Source: Ruminococcus flavefaciens (GTDB taxonomy: Bacteria > Bacillota > Clostridia > Oscillospirales > Ruminococcaceae). Taken from it: 42,524 bases of DNA. Location of the stretch: assembly GCF_900108555.1 (NCBI RefSeq), contig NZ_FNWV01000002.1:2794-45317 (forward strand), in the 5' to 3' direction. Positions within the stretch are counted from its first letter, which is position 1. Each line of letters begins with the position of its first letter. A program made the translations under genes and the position numbers. This document shows positions 20,889 through 29,152 of the stretch, piece by piece. Below the pieces are notes generated by a model. It was not told the DNA's origin, searched no databases, and saw nothing but the letters and a program-made list of their open reading frames with translations.

Positions 20889-23426
20889 TCAGCTCTTGGC
20901 ATCATACCATGAATGTCCCTGATGAACGTCGACTGCAAGCGGTACTCTCATATCGTAAACGCCCTGCATTTCCTCTTTGAGAAGCTCTGCACATTTATCC
21001 GCGCATGATATATCGGACTCGATGATAAGTTCATCGTGTACCTGCAATATGAGCTTCGCGTCAAGCTTTTCAGCTTTCAGGCGGTTGTATACGTTTATCA
21101 TTGCTATTTTGATAAGGTCGGCGGCAGTTCCCTGCACGGGAGTGTTCATAGCTATGCGCTTGCCTGCTGCCTGCAGCATCTTATTTGACGATGAAAGCTC
21201 GGGGATACGTCGTTTTCTGCCGAACATAGTCGTTACATAGCCGTTCTTGAAGGCATCGTCAACGGTAGTTTCCATGAACTGGTTTACCTTAGGGTACTTC
21301 GCAAGGTAATCATTGATATATTTCTTTGCCTTTGCAACAGAAGTGCCGATATCCTTTGCAAGGGAGAAAGCTCCGATACCGTAGATGATACCGAAGTTTA
21401 CTGCCTTTGCGGCACTTCTCATCTCGGGAGTCACCATGAACAGCGGCATATCGAAAACCTGCGCCGCAGTGGAGGTGTGTATATCCTCTCCCGAAGTAAA
21501 TGCTTCGGTCATATTTTCATCGCCGCAGAGATGCGCCATTACTCTCAGCTCGATCTGGCTGTAGTCGGCATCAATGAGTGTCCTGCCCTCAGCGGCTGTG
21601 AAGAATTTTCTCATTTTCGCGCCAAGCTCGGTACGGACAGGGATATTCTGCATATTAGGCTCTGTTGAGCTTATACGTCCTGTACGTGTCTCGGTCTGTC
21701 TGAACCATGTGTGGATACGTCCGTCAGGAGCGACTTTGTCAAGAAGTCCTGCTACATAAGTGGAGTTGAGCTTTGTGTACTGACGGTATTTCAGCACATT
21801 GTCAACGATAGGAGCATAATTGCGCAGCTCTTCAAGCACTTCTGCATTTGTGGAGTATCCGCTCTTTGTCTTTTTCTTTGCAGGCAGTCCCATTTCCTCG
21901 AAAAGAACTGTTCCCAGCTGCTTCGGTGAGGAGATGTTGAACTCGTGACCTGCCTCGTCATATACCATCTGCTGAGTCTCTTCTATCATTTCCGACAGAT
22001 ATACTCCGAATTCTTTAACGCCCTGCTGGTCGATGAGTATGCCGCAGTCCTCCATAGAAGCAAGGACTTCCGTAAGGGGCAGCTCTACCTTTTCGAGAAG
22101 CTCTGTCATGCCCTCCTTATCTATCTCGGCGCGGAGCTTCTTTACAAGTCCGTTCAGCGAGAGAAGCTCGGCAAGGTCGCCGTTTTCGCTGTAGTAGTGA
22201 ACGCCGTACTCGGCGCAGAGCTTGTCAACAGCGTAATCTGAAGCAGATGTATTCAGCAGATATCCGCAGATAGCTGCATCGTTCTTTATATTTTTCAGCT
22301 CGCCGCCGTGAGCCATAGCCCAGCGGTAGTGTGCTTTTGCATCATCGGTAGATTTATCACATTCCGAAGCGAAGAAAGCGGAAATAAGCTTTTCGTCCTC
22401 GGCAGTATATACATTGTCTCCGCTGCGTACAGATAGCTTATCATCGCGGAAAAGGTACTCACATTCGGTGAGCTTGGCAATGATATCCTCGGTGAGCTCG
22501 CTTACCTGCGCATTGATGACAGGTGCTTCCTCTGCCTTGACTTCGGGAGCGGAGTTAGTGCCCTCAGTAGCACTTATGCCCAGCTTGTCAAGGAGCTTGA
22601 ACATCTCAAGGTCTGAAAGCATACGGCTCACAGCCGCTGTGTCGGTCTCGCCGATTTTGTAGCTTTCAAGGTCTGTATCTATGGGAGCGTCGCGGACTAT
22701 AGTTGCCAGCCATTTGCTCTCCTTTGCGGAGTCAGCTCCTGCGGCAAGCTTTGCCTTTACGCCCTTTGTCAGAGATGAGTCCTCATATTTTTCGTAGAGA
22801 GTCTCAATGCAGCCGTATTCCTTTATAAGTGAGGAGGCTGTCTTTTCGCCTATGCCTGCAACTCCGGGGATATTGTCGGAGCTGTCGCCCATAAGTGCTT
22901 TCAGGTCAATGAGCTTTATAGGCTCGAAGCCGTAATCCTCGTTGAACTTTTCGGGAGTATAGTAAATATTCTCCTTATTTGTAGCGAGTATGACAGTGAC
23001 CTTGTCATCTATGAGCTGCAAGCTGTCGCGGTCGCCTGTGAGTACATAGCATTCATTCCCACTGTCGGAGCAGAGCTTTGACAGTGTACCCAGTACGTCA
23101 TCAGCCTCATAACCCTCACATTCCACTACCTTTACGCCCATAAGCCCGAGAAGCTCTTTTACTCTCGGCAGCTGCTCAGCAAGCTCGGGGGGCATACCCT
23201 TGCGGTTAGCCTTGTAGTAGGATACAGCCTTGTGTCGGAATGTGGGAGTGCGCAGATCAAAAGCAACAGCCACCGCATCAGGTCTTACATCGCTTATGTT
23301 GCGCATATATATATTCATAAAGCCGAATATGGCGTTGGTGAATTCACCTTTTTTGTTTGAAAGCAGCTTTATACCGTAAAATGCACGGTTAAGGATACTG
23401 TTTCCGTCTATAGCGAGAAGTTTCAT
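20889..23426 (-). CDS. polA: DNA polymerase I
   Basis: An 845-residue Pol I. The 5'-3' exonuclease domain (1-~290) has DGNSILNRAFYG, YEADDVLGTL, TGDRDSLQL and GDSSDNIPGVAGIGEKTA. The middle 3'-5' exonuclease-like domain (about 310-450) lacks the DxE and other metal-binding acids, as in Bacillus-type enzymes without proofreading. The polymerase domain (about 460-845) has motif A DADYSQIELRVMAHL, motif B RSAAKAVNFGIIYGIG and motif C QVHDELIIE. It fills gaps and removes Okazaki primers. AAGGAG precedes the ATG at 23426. Confidence 0.97.
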   Translation of the reverse strand: MKLLAIDGNSILNRAFYGIKLLSNKKGEFTNAIFGFMNIYMRNISDVRPDAVAVAFDLRTPTFRHKAVSYYKANRKGMPPELAEQLPRVKELLGLMGVKVVECEGYEADDVLGTLSKLCSDSGNECYVLTGDRDSLQLIDDKVTVILATNKENIYYTPEKFNEDYGFEPIKLIDLKALMGDSSDNIPGVAGIGEKTASSLIKEYGCIETLYEKYEDSSLTKGVKAKLAAGADSAKESKWLATIVRDAPIDTDLESYKIGETDTAAVSRMLSDLEMFKLLDKLGISATEGTNSAPEVKAEEAPVINAQVSELTEDIIAKLTECEYLFRDDKLSVRSGDNVYTAEDEKLISAFFASECDKSTDDAKAHYRWAMAHGGELKNIKNDAAICGYLLNTSASDYAVDKLCAEYGVHYYSENGDLAELLSLNGLVKKLRAEIDKEGMTELLEKVELPLTEVLASMEDCGILIDQQGVKEFGVYLSEMIEETQQMVYDEAGHEFNISSPKQLGTVLFEEMGLPAKKKTKSGYSTNAEVLEELRNYAPIVDNVLKYRQYTKLNSTYVAGLLDKVAPDGRIHTWFRQTETRTGRISSTEPNMQNIPVRTELGAKMRKFFTAAEGRTLIDADYSQIELRVMAHLCGDENMTEAFTSGEDIHTSTAAQVFDMPLFMVTPEMRSAAKAVNFGIIYGIGAFSLAKDIGTSVAKAKKYINDYLAKYPKVNQFMETTVDDAFKNGYVTTMFGRKRRIPELSSSNKMLQAAGKRIAMNTPVQGTAADLIKIAMINVYNRLKAEKLDAKLILQVHDELIIESDISCADKCAELLKEEMQGVYDMRVPLAVDVHQGHSWYDAKS

Positions 23427-23509
23427 GGCAAGCTCCTTTTTAAGCTGTCAGCCGTCATTTTTTTGACTAAGAGGATAAGACCGACAGTTCTATACATATA
23501 GCACTCTTT

Positions 23510-23538
23510 ATTATATCACACATTTATAATTAAATCAA
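23510..23538 (-). promoter_or_regulatory. Promoter of polA (minus strand)
   Basis: Minus-strand TTGATT (23538-23533), 17 bases, TATAAT (23515-23510) with an extended TG. The rest of the 488-base gap up to pckA holds AT-rich sequence, the pckA promoter and no gene that I can support. Confidence 0.78.
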
Positions 23539-23793
23539 TGACTATGAAAAAGATTTTGCATTTTTTTGCGAAAAATCGGAAAAGTGTGCAAAAATTGCTG
23601 TTGCAGAGCGGATATGAGACGGAGAAAGCGTATCAGCTGCCTGTAAAAACTGACAAAAATATAACAAAGTTCCTTTTTTTATATATCACAGCAACGGTTT
23701 GCCGCCGATTTCGGCTCTCAGAGCAAAAAATGCAATAACTTTAGGTAATATTGCTATTCTGAAAAAATACCGTCAAAATGTGGCTTATGTCTA

Positions 23794-23822
23794 TTGACAC
23801 ATTGACAAAAAACAGATATAAT
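23794..23822 (+). promoter_or_regulatory. Consensus promoter of pckA
   Basis: TTGACA (23794-23799), exactly 17 bases, TATAAT (23817-23822): a perfect sigma-A consensus. A second TTGACA at 23802-23807 is too close to the -10 to act with it. Confidence 0.92.
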
Positions 23823-23832
23823 AGTATTAGAG

Positions 23833-23882
23833 GAACGTTTGGTTTTTGCCAATCGTTCTGTTTTAGCGGTATGCGAACCGCT
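23833..23882 (+). promoter_or_regulatory. Two hairpins in the pckA 5' leader
   Basis: GAACG-TTTGG-TTTTTG-CCAAT-CGTTC (23833-23858) and AGCGGT-ATGCGA-ACCGCT (23865-23882) stand in tandem at the very 5' end of the message, about 30 bases before the start codon. They may stabilise the mRNA or regulate it. Confidence 0.55.
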
Positions 23883-23914
23883 TATTTATGATAAACTTTA
23901 GGAGGTAATATACA

Positions 23915-25732
23915 ATGTCACTGACAAAAAATCCCAATGTATTAAAGTGGGTTGACGAGATGGTTGCTCTCTGCCAGCCTGATAAGGTAGTTTGGATCGA
24001 CGGCTCACAGGAGCAGATCGATGCTCTCATCGAAGAGGTCACTTCACTTCCTGATGACAGCTGGGACAAAATGTACAAGCTCAATCCTGAGAAGTACCCA
24101 AATTGTCTCTACCACAGAACACGCGCTAACGACGTTGCTCGTGTAGAGGACAGAACATTCATCTGCTCAAAGGAAAAGAAGGGTGCAGGTCCTACAAATA
24201 ACTGGATGGCTCCTGATGAGATGAAGGCGCTCCTTACACCTATGTACAACGGAGTTATGAAGGGCAGAACAATGTATGTTATCCCTTATTCAATGGGACC
24301 TATCGGTTCACCTCTTGCTAAGGTAGGTGTTGAGGTTACTGATTCTATCTATGTTGTTCTCAACATGAACATAATGACAAGAATGGGTAAGCAGGCATTT
24401 GAGAACCTCGGCGATACTTCTGACGATTTCGTAAGAGGTCTCCACTCAAAGGCTGACGTTGATCCTGAGAAGAGATATATCGTTCAGTTCCCAGAAGAGA
24501 ACACTATCTGGTCTATCAACTCTGCATACGGCGGAAACGTTCTCCTCGGCAAGAAGTGCTTCGCACTCCGTATTGCTTCATTCCAGGGTAAGAACGAGGC
24601 TTGGATGGCTGAGCATATGCTTATCCTCGGCGTTAAGAAGCCTAACGGCGATGTTAAGTACATCACAGCTGCATTCCCGTCAGCTTGCGGTAAGACAAAC
24701 CTGGCTATGCTTATCCCACCAGAGGGATACAAGAAGGACGGCTATGAAGTATTCACAGTCGGCGACGATATCGCTTGGATGAAGCCGGGCAAGGACGGCA
24801 GACTCTACGCTATCAACCCTGAGAACGGCTTCTTCGGCGTTGCTCCGGGTACAAACGCTAAGTCTAACTACAATGCTCTTGCTTGTACAAAGAACGGTGC
24901 TATCTTCACAAACGTTGCTCTCGACAACAGCGACAACACAGTTTGGTGGGAGAAGCTCACCGAAAATCCGCCTAAGGATGCAACTGAGTGGACAGGTATC
25001 AAGTGCGACGGTGAAGCTTGGGTAGCTGAGGGCAAGAAGCTTGCTCATCCAAACTCAAGATTTACAGCTCCTGCTAAGAACTGCCCATGCATTTCTCCTG
25101 AGTTCAACAATCCTGAGGGCGTTCCGATCTCTGCTATCATCTTCGGCGGCAGAAGAGCTACAACTGCTCCTCTCGTATATCAGTCATTCGACTGGACACA
25201 CGGTACATACCTCGGATCAGCTGTATCTTCTGAGACAACAGCTGCTGCTACAGGTGCTGTAGGCGTACTCCGTCACGATCCTATGGCTATGAAGCCATTC
25301 ATCGGCTACAATGTTGGTGACTACTGGGCACACTGGCTCGAAATGGGCGCAAGACTCGGCAGCAAGGCTCCTAAGATCTTCAACGTTAACTGGTTCAGAA
25401 CTGACGAAGAGGGCAACTTCCTCTGGCCGGGCTTCGGCGACAACATGAGAGTTCTCGACTGGATCATCAAGAGAGTTGAGGGCGAAGTTGACGCTGTTGA
25501 GACTCCTATCGGATACCTTCCAAAGGCTGAGGATATCAACCTCAAGGGCATCGAGGACGAAGTTCCTGCATCTGCTCTCCAGAAGCTCCTCACAGTAGAT
25601 AAGGAAGAGTGGAAGAAGGAGATCGCTGAGATGAGAAGATACTATGACGAGGACATCAAGGCTAAGGGCGGTAATATCCCACAGGCACTTTACGATGAGC
25701 TCGACATGATCGAAGCAAATCTCAACAAGTAA
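23915..25732 (+). CDS. pckG: Phosphoenolpyruvate carboxykinase (GTP type)
   Basis: A 605-residue GTP-dependent PEP carboxykinase. The kinase P-loop FPSACGKTN is at 254-262, followed by VGDDIAWM. An earlier catalytic stretch reads YVIPYSMGPIGSPLAKVGVE (123-142), and FGGRRATTAPLVYQSFDW lies downstream. The enzyme interconverts oxaloacetate and PEP with GTP. In succinate-forming anaerobes such as rumen ruminococci it usually runs in the carboxylating direction to make oxaloacetate. The consensus promoter, AGGAGG ribosome-binding site and strongly biased codons (GCT, AAG and ACA prevalent) point to high expression. It is a single-gene unit with its own terminator. Confidence 0.96.
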   Translation: MSLTKNPNVLKWVDEMVALCQPDKVVWIDGSQEQIDALIEEVTSLPDDSWDKMYKLNPEKYPNCLYHRTRANDVARVEDRTFICSKEKKGAGPTNNWMAPDEMKALLTPMYNGVMKGRTMYVIPYSMGPIGSPLAKVGVEVTDSIYVVLNMNIMTRMGKQAFENLGDTSDDFVRGLHSKADVDPEKRYIVQFPEENTIWSINSAYGGNVLLGKKCFALRIASFQGKNEAWMAEHMLILGVKKPNGDVKYITAAFPSACGKTNLAMLIPPEGYKKDGYEVFTVGDDIAWMKPGKDGRLYAINPENGFFGVAPGTNAKSNYNALACTKNGAIFTNVALDNSDNTVWWEKLTENPPKDATEWTGIKCDGEAWVAEGKKLAHPNSRFTAPAKNCPCISPEFNNPEGVPISAIIFGGRRATTAPLVYQSFDWTHGTYLGSAVSSETTAAATGAVGVLRHDPMAMKPFIGYNVGDYWAHWLEMGARLGSKAPKIFNVNWFRTDEEGNFLWPGFGDNMRVLDWIIKRVEGEVDAVETPIGYLPKAEDINLKGIEDEVPASALQKLLTVDKEEWKKEIAEMRRYYDEDIKAKGGNIPQALYDELDMIEANLNK

Positions 25733-25745
25733 TCAAAGTGATAAT

Positions 25746-25778
25746 AAAAAAGGCGTGATATTCTTATCACGCCTTTTT
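25746..25778 (+). terminator. Terminator of pckA
   Basis: AAAAAGGCGTGATA / TATCACGCCTTTTT hairpin with loop TTCT, followed by ATTTT. Confidence 0.93.
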
Positions 25779-25804
25779 ATTTTACAAATATAAACTGATT
25801 ATAA

Positions 25805-26308
25805 TCACCATATTTTTTTGTCAAGAAAAGAAGTGTTTTTCTCTTCGCTTTCATGTTTTTTCCATTCATTCTCCATTTCTTGAAAAAATCTGTCTAATGG
25901 CAGCTGACGCATATAATCTCTGCGCTTTTTCTTGGTTTCATAATTATTTTTTAGACGGCTATATTTTATCGCAACAAAAGGAAGCGCATATACACCGAAG
26001 CCTATCAAACATAACCACAAGCAAGTATGGAGATTTTTCTTGCATTGAACTAAGGCACATTCTTCATTAAATTGTTCTGTATCCCAGCGTCCAATAATTT
26101 CAAGGCGTTGTGTTTGAAGCGCTGTTAATTTTAAATTTTCTTGCTCAATTTCTGCTTTTCTGAGTTGCGCTTCATCAATAATACGTTTAGTCATACGAAA
26201 ATCATCTAACATAATTTTGGTTCCGCAAAACTCACAGAAAGCATAATCGCGTTTAATGTCTTCGAGTGATAAATTTGCACCACACTTTGGACAAACACAT
26301 GCTCTCAT
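25805..26308 (-). CDS. Zinc-ribbon membrane protein of unknown function
   Basis: A 167-residue protein. The N-terminal zinc ribbon CPKCG...CEFCG (Cys6, Cys9, Cys25, Cys28) is followed by a charged helical segment (about 40-90), one hydrophobic segment (about 94-113) and a basic, then acidic, C-terminal tail. I do not recognise a family with known function. The coding region is more AT-rich and has less biased codons than its neighbours (many AAA, TTT, ATT), which may indicate recent acquisition. It is divergent from the ribbon-helix-helix gene, with two dyads between them. Confidence 0.72.
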   Translation of the reverse strand: MRACVCPKCGANLSLEDIKRDYAFCEFCGTKIMLDDFRMTKRIIDEAQLRKAEIEQENLKLTALQTQRLEIIGRWDTEQFNEECALVQCKKNLHTCLWLCLIGFGVYALPFVAIKYSRLKNNYETKKKRRDYMRQLPLDRFFQEMENEWKKHESEEKNTSFLDKKIW

Positions 26309-26330
26309 ATCTTCACCATCCTTTACGGAA

Positions 26331-26359
26331 TTATGCTATTTAGAGATAATATAGCATAA
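26331..26359. promoter_or_regulatory. 9-bp dyad upstream of the zinc-ribbon gene
   Basis: TTATGCTAT (26331-26339) and ATAGCATAA (26351-26359) are perfect inverted repeats spaced by 11 bases. A possible minus-strand -10 (TATTAT, 26351-26346) lies inside, so a bound protein would block that promoter. Confidence 0.5.
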
Positions 26360-26440
26360 GGCTGTCGAAGTCATAGTTATTGTTGACAGATGTATTAGAA
26401 ATTAAAAGATTTGAGGTTTTATCTTGTAATTATTATATCA

Positions 26441-26511
26441 TATAGTGGTATATAATTGCAATAATAATACAATATAAAATTATTGCAAAATGGTTGTATA
26501 AAATCACTATA
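26441..26511. promoter_or_regulatory. Nested dyads upstream of the ribbon-helix-helix gene
   Basis: Inner arms TTGCAATAAT (26456-26465) and ATTATTGCAA (26479-26488) are bracketed by outer arms TATAGTG (26441-26447) and CACTATA (26505-26511), with nearly the same centre. This is a possible autoregulatory operator for the regulator starting at 26547. Confidence 0.5.
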
Positions 26512-26546
26512 AAATATTAGATAATGATTATAAGGAGTGTGAGATC

Positions 26547-26729
26547 ATGTTTAAACTGCAAAAAGGGTACGAGGAATACGTTACGAAAACATTCAGACTT
26601 CCAAAGGAGTTTGTCGATGAGCTTGAAAAACTTGCATTTGAAAACAACCTCTCGCTCAATCAGCTTGTAATACAGTGTCTGAAATATTCAATTGATAACC
26701 TTGATACATCGTCTGAGGAAAAATCATAA
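26547..26729 (+). CDS. Ribbon-helix-helix (Arc/CopG-type) DNA-binding protein
   Basis: A 60-residue protein. A short beta strand (TKTFRLPKEF, about 13-22) is followed by two helices (VDELEKLAFENN and LSLNQLVIQCLKYSI), the ribbon-helix-helix plan. These bind DNA as dimers, usually at inverted or direct repeats, and often autoregulate. AAGGAG precedes the ATG. No toxin gene follows directly: the next features are a terminator and a minus-strand gene. A solitary regulator is more likely than an antitoxin, though the divergent zinc-ribbon gene could be a partner. Confidence 0.82.
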   Translation: MFKLQKGYEEYVTKTFRLPKEFVDELEKLAFENNLSLNQLVIQCLKYSIDNLDTSSEEKS

Positions 26730-26733
26730 AAAT

Positions 26734-26756
26734 AAAGCTCCCTTTACGGGAGCTTT
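26734..26756. terminator. Terminator between the RHH gene and the rsmD operon
   Basis: AAAGCTCCC / GGGAGCTTT hairpin with loop TTTAC. Its minus-strand side is followed by TATTTTTATG, so it best serves the rsmD-coaD operon; it may also stop plus-strand transcription. Confidence 0.72.
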
Positions 26757-26768
26757 AGTGTTTATAAC

Positions 26769-27266
26769 TTACTGTAAGCCGTTCTTCTTGTCGATACCAT
26801 TCATGCTGAGACCTGCTGAAACAGTGCTGCTGAGCTTGCTCTTTACAGTCTTTATGCTCTGGAGATTTCTTGAGTAGTAATTCTCGGTATCGTTGAGCAT
26901 CTTAGCAACTGATGTAGCAGCGTTCTGCTGGAGGTTCTTTGCAGCTGTCTGTGCCTTTGTGAGCATATCCAGTGCCTTTTTCTTAGCCTCTGTAACGATA
27001 GCCTCGCGTGAAACTATCTGAGCAGCGCGCTCCTCAGCCTTGCGTATGATAGACTCGGCATTGAGCTTAGCCTCATTGAGTATACGCTGGCAGTCGAATT
27101 CGATCTTCTTAGCCTCTTTGAGTTCGTGAGGCATATTAAGGCGAACATCATTTATAAGCTCACGCATACGCTCGCCGTCGATCACTTTCTTATGTGATAC
27201 GAATGGGACAGAGGACGCCTTGTCAAGAAGTTCGTCCATTTCTTCTAAAATCTCATCAATGCTCAT
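26769..27266 (-). CDS. Coiled-coil protein downstream of coaD
   Basis: A 165-residue protein that is almost wholly helical: an acidic start (MSIDEILEEMDELLDKA), a long Ala/Lys/Glu coiled coil (about 45-140) and a Ser-rich tail. The coil resembles DivIVA-like or ATP-synthase-b-like stalks, and such proteins are often labelled ATPase in clostridia without evidence. No nucleotide-binding motif is present. It starts 5 bases after the coaD stop and ends the rsmD-coaD operon. I infer a structural role but cannot name it. Confidence 0.78.
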   Translation of the reverse strand: MSIDEILEEMDELLDKASSVPFVSHKKVIDGERMRELINDVRLNMPHELKEAKKIEFDCQRILNEAKLNAESIIRKAEERAAQIVSREAIVTEAKKKALDMLTKAQTAAKNLQQNAATSVAKMLNDTENYYSRNLQSIKTVKSKLSSTVSAGLSMNGIDKKNGLQ

Positions 27267-27271
27267 AATGA

Positions 27272-27763
27272 TTACCTCTCCTTAATAAGTCTTTGTTTTA
27301 TATCTTCAAGTATATCCTCGGGAACAAAGTGGCTGATATCTCCGCCGAAATAAGCGATCTGTTTTACCAGACTCGAGCTGAGATACATATTCTCGGTAGC
27401 TGTGGTCAGGAACACTGTTTCAGCTCCTGCGTAAAGCTTTTTATTGGCAAGTGCCATCTGGAATTCGTATTCAAAGTCGCTGACAGCGCGGAGACCCTTT
27501 ACGATAGCCACAGCACCTACATTTCTTACGTAATCCGCAAGAAGTCCGTCAAGTATATCTATTACTACGTTATCAAGGTCGCGTGTGACCTGTTCTATCA
27601 TCAGCATACGCTCGGTAGCTGTAAAGCTTGGCTGTGCCTTGCCTGCATTTCGGGATATGAGGACTATTACCTTATCAAAAAGCTTGGAAGCTCTTGTTAT
27701 GATATCAAGATGACCAAGTGTAACAGGGTCGAAGCTTCCCGGACAAACGGCTATTCTTCTCAT
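27272..27763 (-). CDS. coaD: Phosphopantetheine adenylyltransferase
   Basis: A 163-residue CoaD. The nucleotidyltransferase motif PGSFDPVTLGHLDII is at 8-22, with KGLRAVSDFEYEFQMALAN in the middle and YLSSSLVKQIA near the end. It transfers AMP from ATP to 4'-phosphopantetheine, the penultimate step of coenzyme A synthesis. Its start overlaps the rsmD stop by 4 bases (ATGA), so the two are coupled. Confidence 0.97.
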   Translation of the reverse strand: MRRIAVCPGSFDPVTLGHLDIITRASKLFDKVIVLISRNAGKAQPSFTATERMLMIEQVTRDLDNVVIDILDGLLADYVRNVGAVAIVKGLRAVSDFEYEFQMALANKKLYAGAETVFLTTATENMYLSSSLVKQIAYFGGDISHFVPEDILEDIKQRLIKER

Positions 27764-28317
27764 TCTTCAGCCACCTCCTCGGACGGTTTGCAGAAAATAG
27801 AGACATTGATCTTGCCGTAGCGGTAGGTCTTTCTTAGAACTAATCCCTCGGGAGCCGCAGGCTCATCTGCTTCACATTCATACTCACATATAATAAGTCC
27901 TCCATCGCGGAGCTTTTTAGCCGCAAAGGGGAGTATATTTGCTATGTGGCTGTGTCTGTATGGCGGATCGAGGATAATTACATCAAAGGTCTGGGCGGTG
28001 AGCTTTATATAATCGTAGCTGTCGCGGTTGATGACCTCTGACTGCCGTTCAAAGCCTGTATTGCGCAGATTTTCATTTACGCATCTGATAGAGCGGAGTG
28101 AGCTGTCGATAAATACAGCGTGGTCAGCTCCGCGGCTGAGTGCTTCGATACCCATCTGACCGCTTCCTGCGAAGAGATCGAGTACACGCGCACCTTCCAG
28201 CTCAAACTGAACGGCGGAAAAAATACCTTCCTTGACCTTGTCGGCTGTAGGTCTTACATCAAGACCTTCGGGCGCAACAAGTTTACGGCCTCTTGCAATG
28301 CCTGTGATAACTCTCAT
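27760..28317 (-). CDS. rsmD: 16S rRNA (guanine966-N2)-methyltransferase
   Basis: A 185-residue RsmD. It begins MRVITGIARGRKL, has the SAM-binding LDLFAGSGQMGIEALSRGA (about 46-64) and the catalytic DPPY (about 117-120). It methylates G966 of 16S rRNA. rsmD-coaD is a standard Firmicute pairing, followed here by a coiled-coil gene. A promoter with TAGACA and TATAAT lies upstream. Confidence 0.95.
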   Translation of the reverse strand: MRVITGIARGRKLVAPEGLDVRPTADKVKEGIFSAVQFELEGARVLDLFAGSGQMGIEALSRGADHAVFIDSSLRSIRCVNENLRNTGFERQSEVINRDSYDYIKLTAQTFDVIILDPPYRHSHIANILPFAAKKLRDGGLIICEYECEADEPAAPEGLVLRKTYRYGKINVSIFCKPSEEVAEE

Positions 28318-28399
28318 GTTTTAGTGCTCCGAAGCCGCAGCGGTAAAACTGCGGTTTCCGCATTTACGGCATACGGATACCGAATTATATATACATCTT

Positions 28400-28428
28400 A
28401 TTATATATTATTTTTTCCGTCTTGTCTA
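28400..28428 (-). promoter_or_regulatory. Promoter of the rsmD-coaD operon (minus strand)
   Basis: Minus-strand TAGACA (28428-28423), 17 bases, TATAAT (28405-28400). A CCGCAG/CTGCGG-type hairpin (about 28336-28355 on the plus strand) lies in the leader. Confidence 0.65.
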
Positions 28429-28494
28429 TATTATTTTTTTAAAATAGGCAATTTTGACTAAAAAACGATGTTTTCATTTGTTTATCATATACAC

Positions 28495-28672
28495 TTAGCC
28501 TTTAGCTTTAGCCTGTAGAGGCGGCGTTCAGCCGCCCGAAATGTTAGCGAGCCATGATCCTTTGATACTTGCGAGCAGATAATATTCTACCCTGCATCGG
28601 CGATATTACATAAATAATGTGAGCGCAGCGAACACATTAACTGTCAACTCTCAACTCTGAACTCTCAACTTT
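28495..28672. repeat. Dispersed repeats between rsmD and the gntR operon
   Basis: Begins with TTAGCC-type units and GGCGGC-GTTCA-GCCGCC (about 28521-28537), the same family as at 20739. It ends with a half copy of the 11618 element at 28609-28672 (ATAATGTGAGC, GCGAACACAT, then TCAACTCTCAACTCT). No gene is visible from 28429 to 28768. Confidence 0.7.
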
Positions 28673-28704
28673 AAAAATTGCCCTGCATTTTTTCGGAAAG
28701 GGTA

Positions 28705-28753
28705 TTGACAAGTGTGTATATAAATGATATAATGTGTATAACGTATATATACA
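28705..28753 (+). promoter_or_regulatory. Consensus promoter and candidate operator of the gntR-ABC operon
   Basis: TTGACA (28705-28710), 17 bases, TATAAT (28728-28733) with extended TG. Directly downstream are TGTGTATA (28733-28740) and TATATACA (28746-28753), inverted with one mismatch. This is well placed for repression by the GntR protein encoded next. Confidence 0.82.
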
Positions 28754-28768
28754 ATATTGAGGTGGACT

Positions 28769-29152
28769 ATGGATATTATTATCAGCAATTCATCGGGTGA
28801 GCCCATATATCAGCAGATCTCCGACCAGATAAAGGGACTTATCCTTAACGGTACACTGAAAGCAGGGGACGCTCTGCCTTCTATGCGTACACTTGCACAG
28901 CAGCTCCGCATAAGTGTTATCACTACGAAACGCGCTTATGAGGATTTGGAACGTGACGGCTTCATCGAGTCGTACACAGGTAAGGGCAGCTTCGTCAAGG
29001 GGCAGAATACAGAGCTTCTGCGCGAGGAGTATCTCCGCCAGACAGAGGCTCTTCTCACACAGGTCTGCGATAAGGCAAGACAATGCGATATCGGTCTTGA
29101 CGAACTGAAAGAAATGCTTGAACTAATTTACGGAGGGGCAGAAAATGAATGA
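28769..29152 (+). CDS. GntR-family (YtrA-type) repressor
   Basis: A 127-residue regulator. The winged helix (about 10-75) contains EPIYQQISDQIKGLI, ALPSMRTLAQQLRIS and YEDLERDGFIESYTGKGSFV, followed by a short helical C-terminus typical of the YtrA subfamily without a large ligand domain. YtrA proteins repress linked ABC transporter operons and are relieved by cell-wall-active agents in Bacillus. I chose the ATG at 28769, after GAGG; a TTG four codons earlier overlaps that site. It overlaps the ATPase gene by 8 bases. Confidence 0.92.
   Translation: MDIIISNSSGEPIYQQISDQIKGLILNGTLKAGDALPSMRTLAQQLRISVITTKRAYEDLERDGFIESYTGKGSFVKGQNTELLREEYLRQTEALLTQVCDKARQCDIGLDELKEMLELIYGGAENE

Noticed and set aside
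23538..23738. Possible 66-codon ORF between polA and pckA
   Set aside because: It starts within the -35 box of the polA promoter, has no ribosome-binding site and an unconvincing basic composition.
26547..26729. The RHH protein as antitoxin of a toxin-antitoxin pair
   Set aside because: No toxin-sized gene follows it on the same strand; a terminator and the converging rsmD-coaD operon come next.
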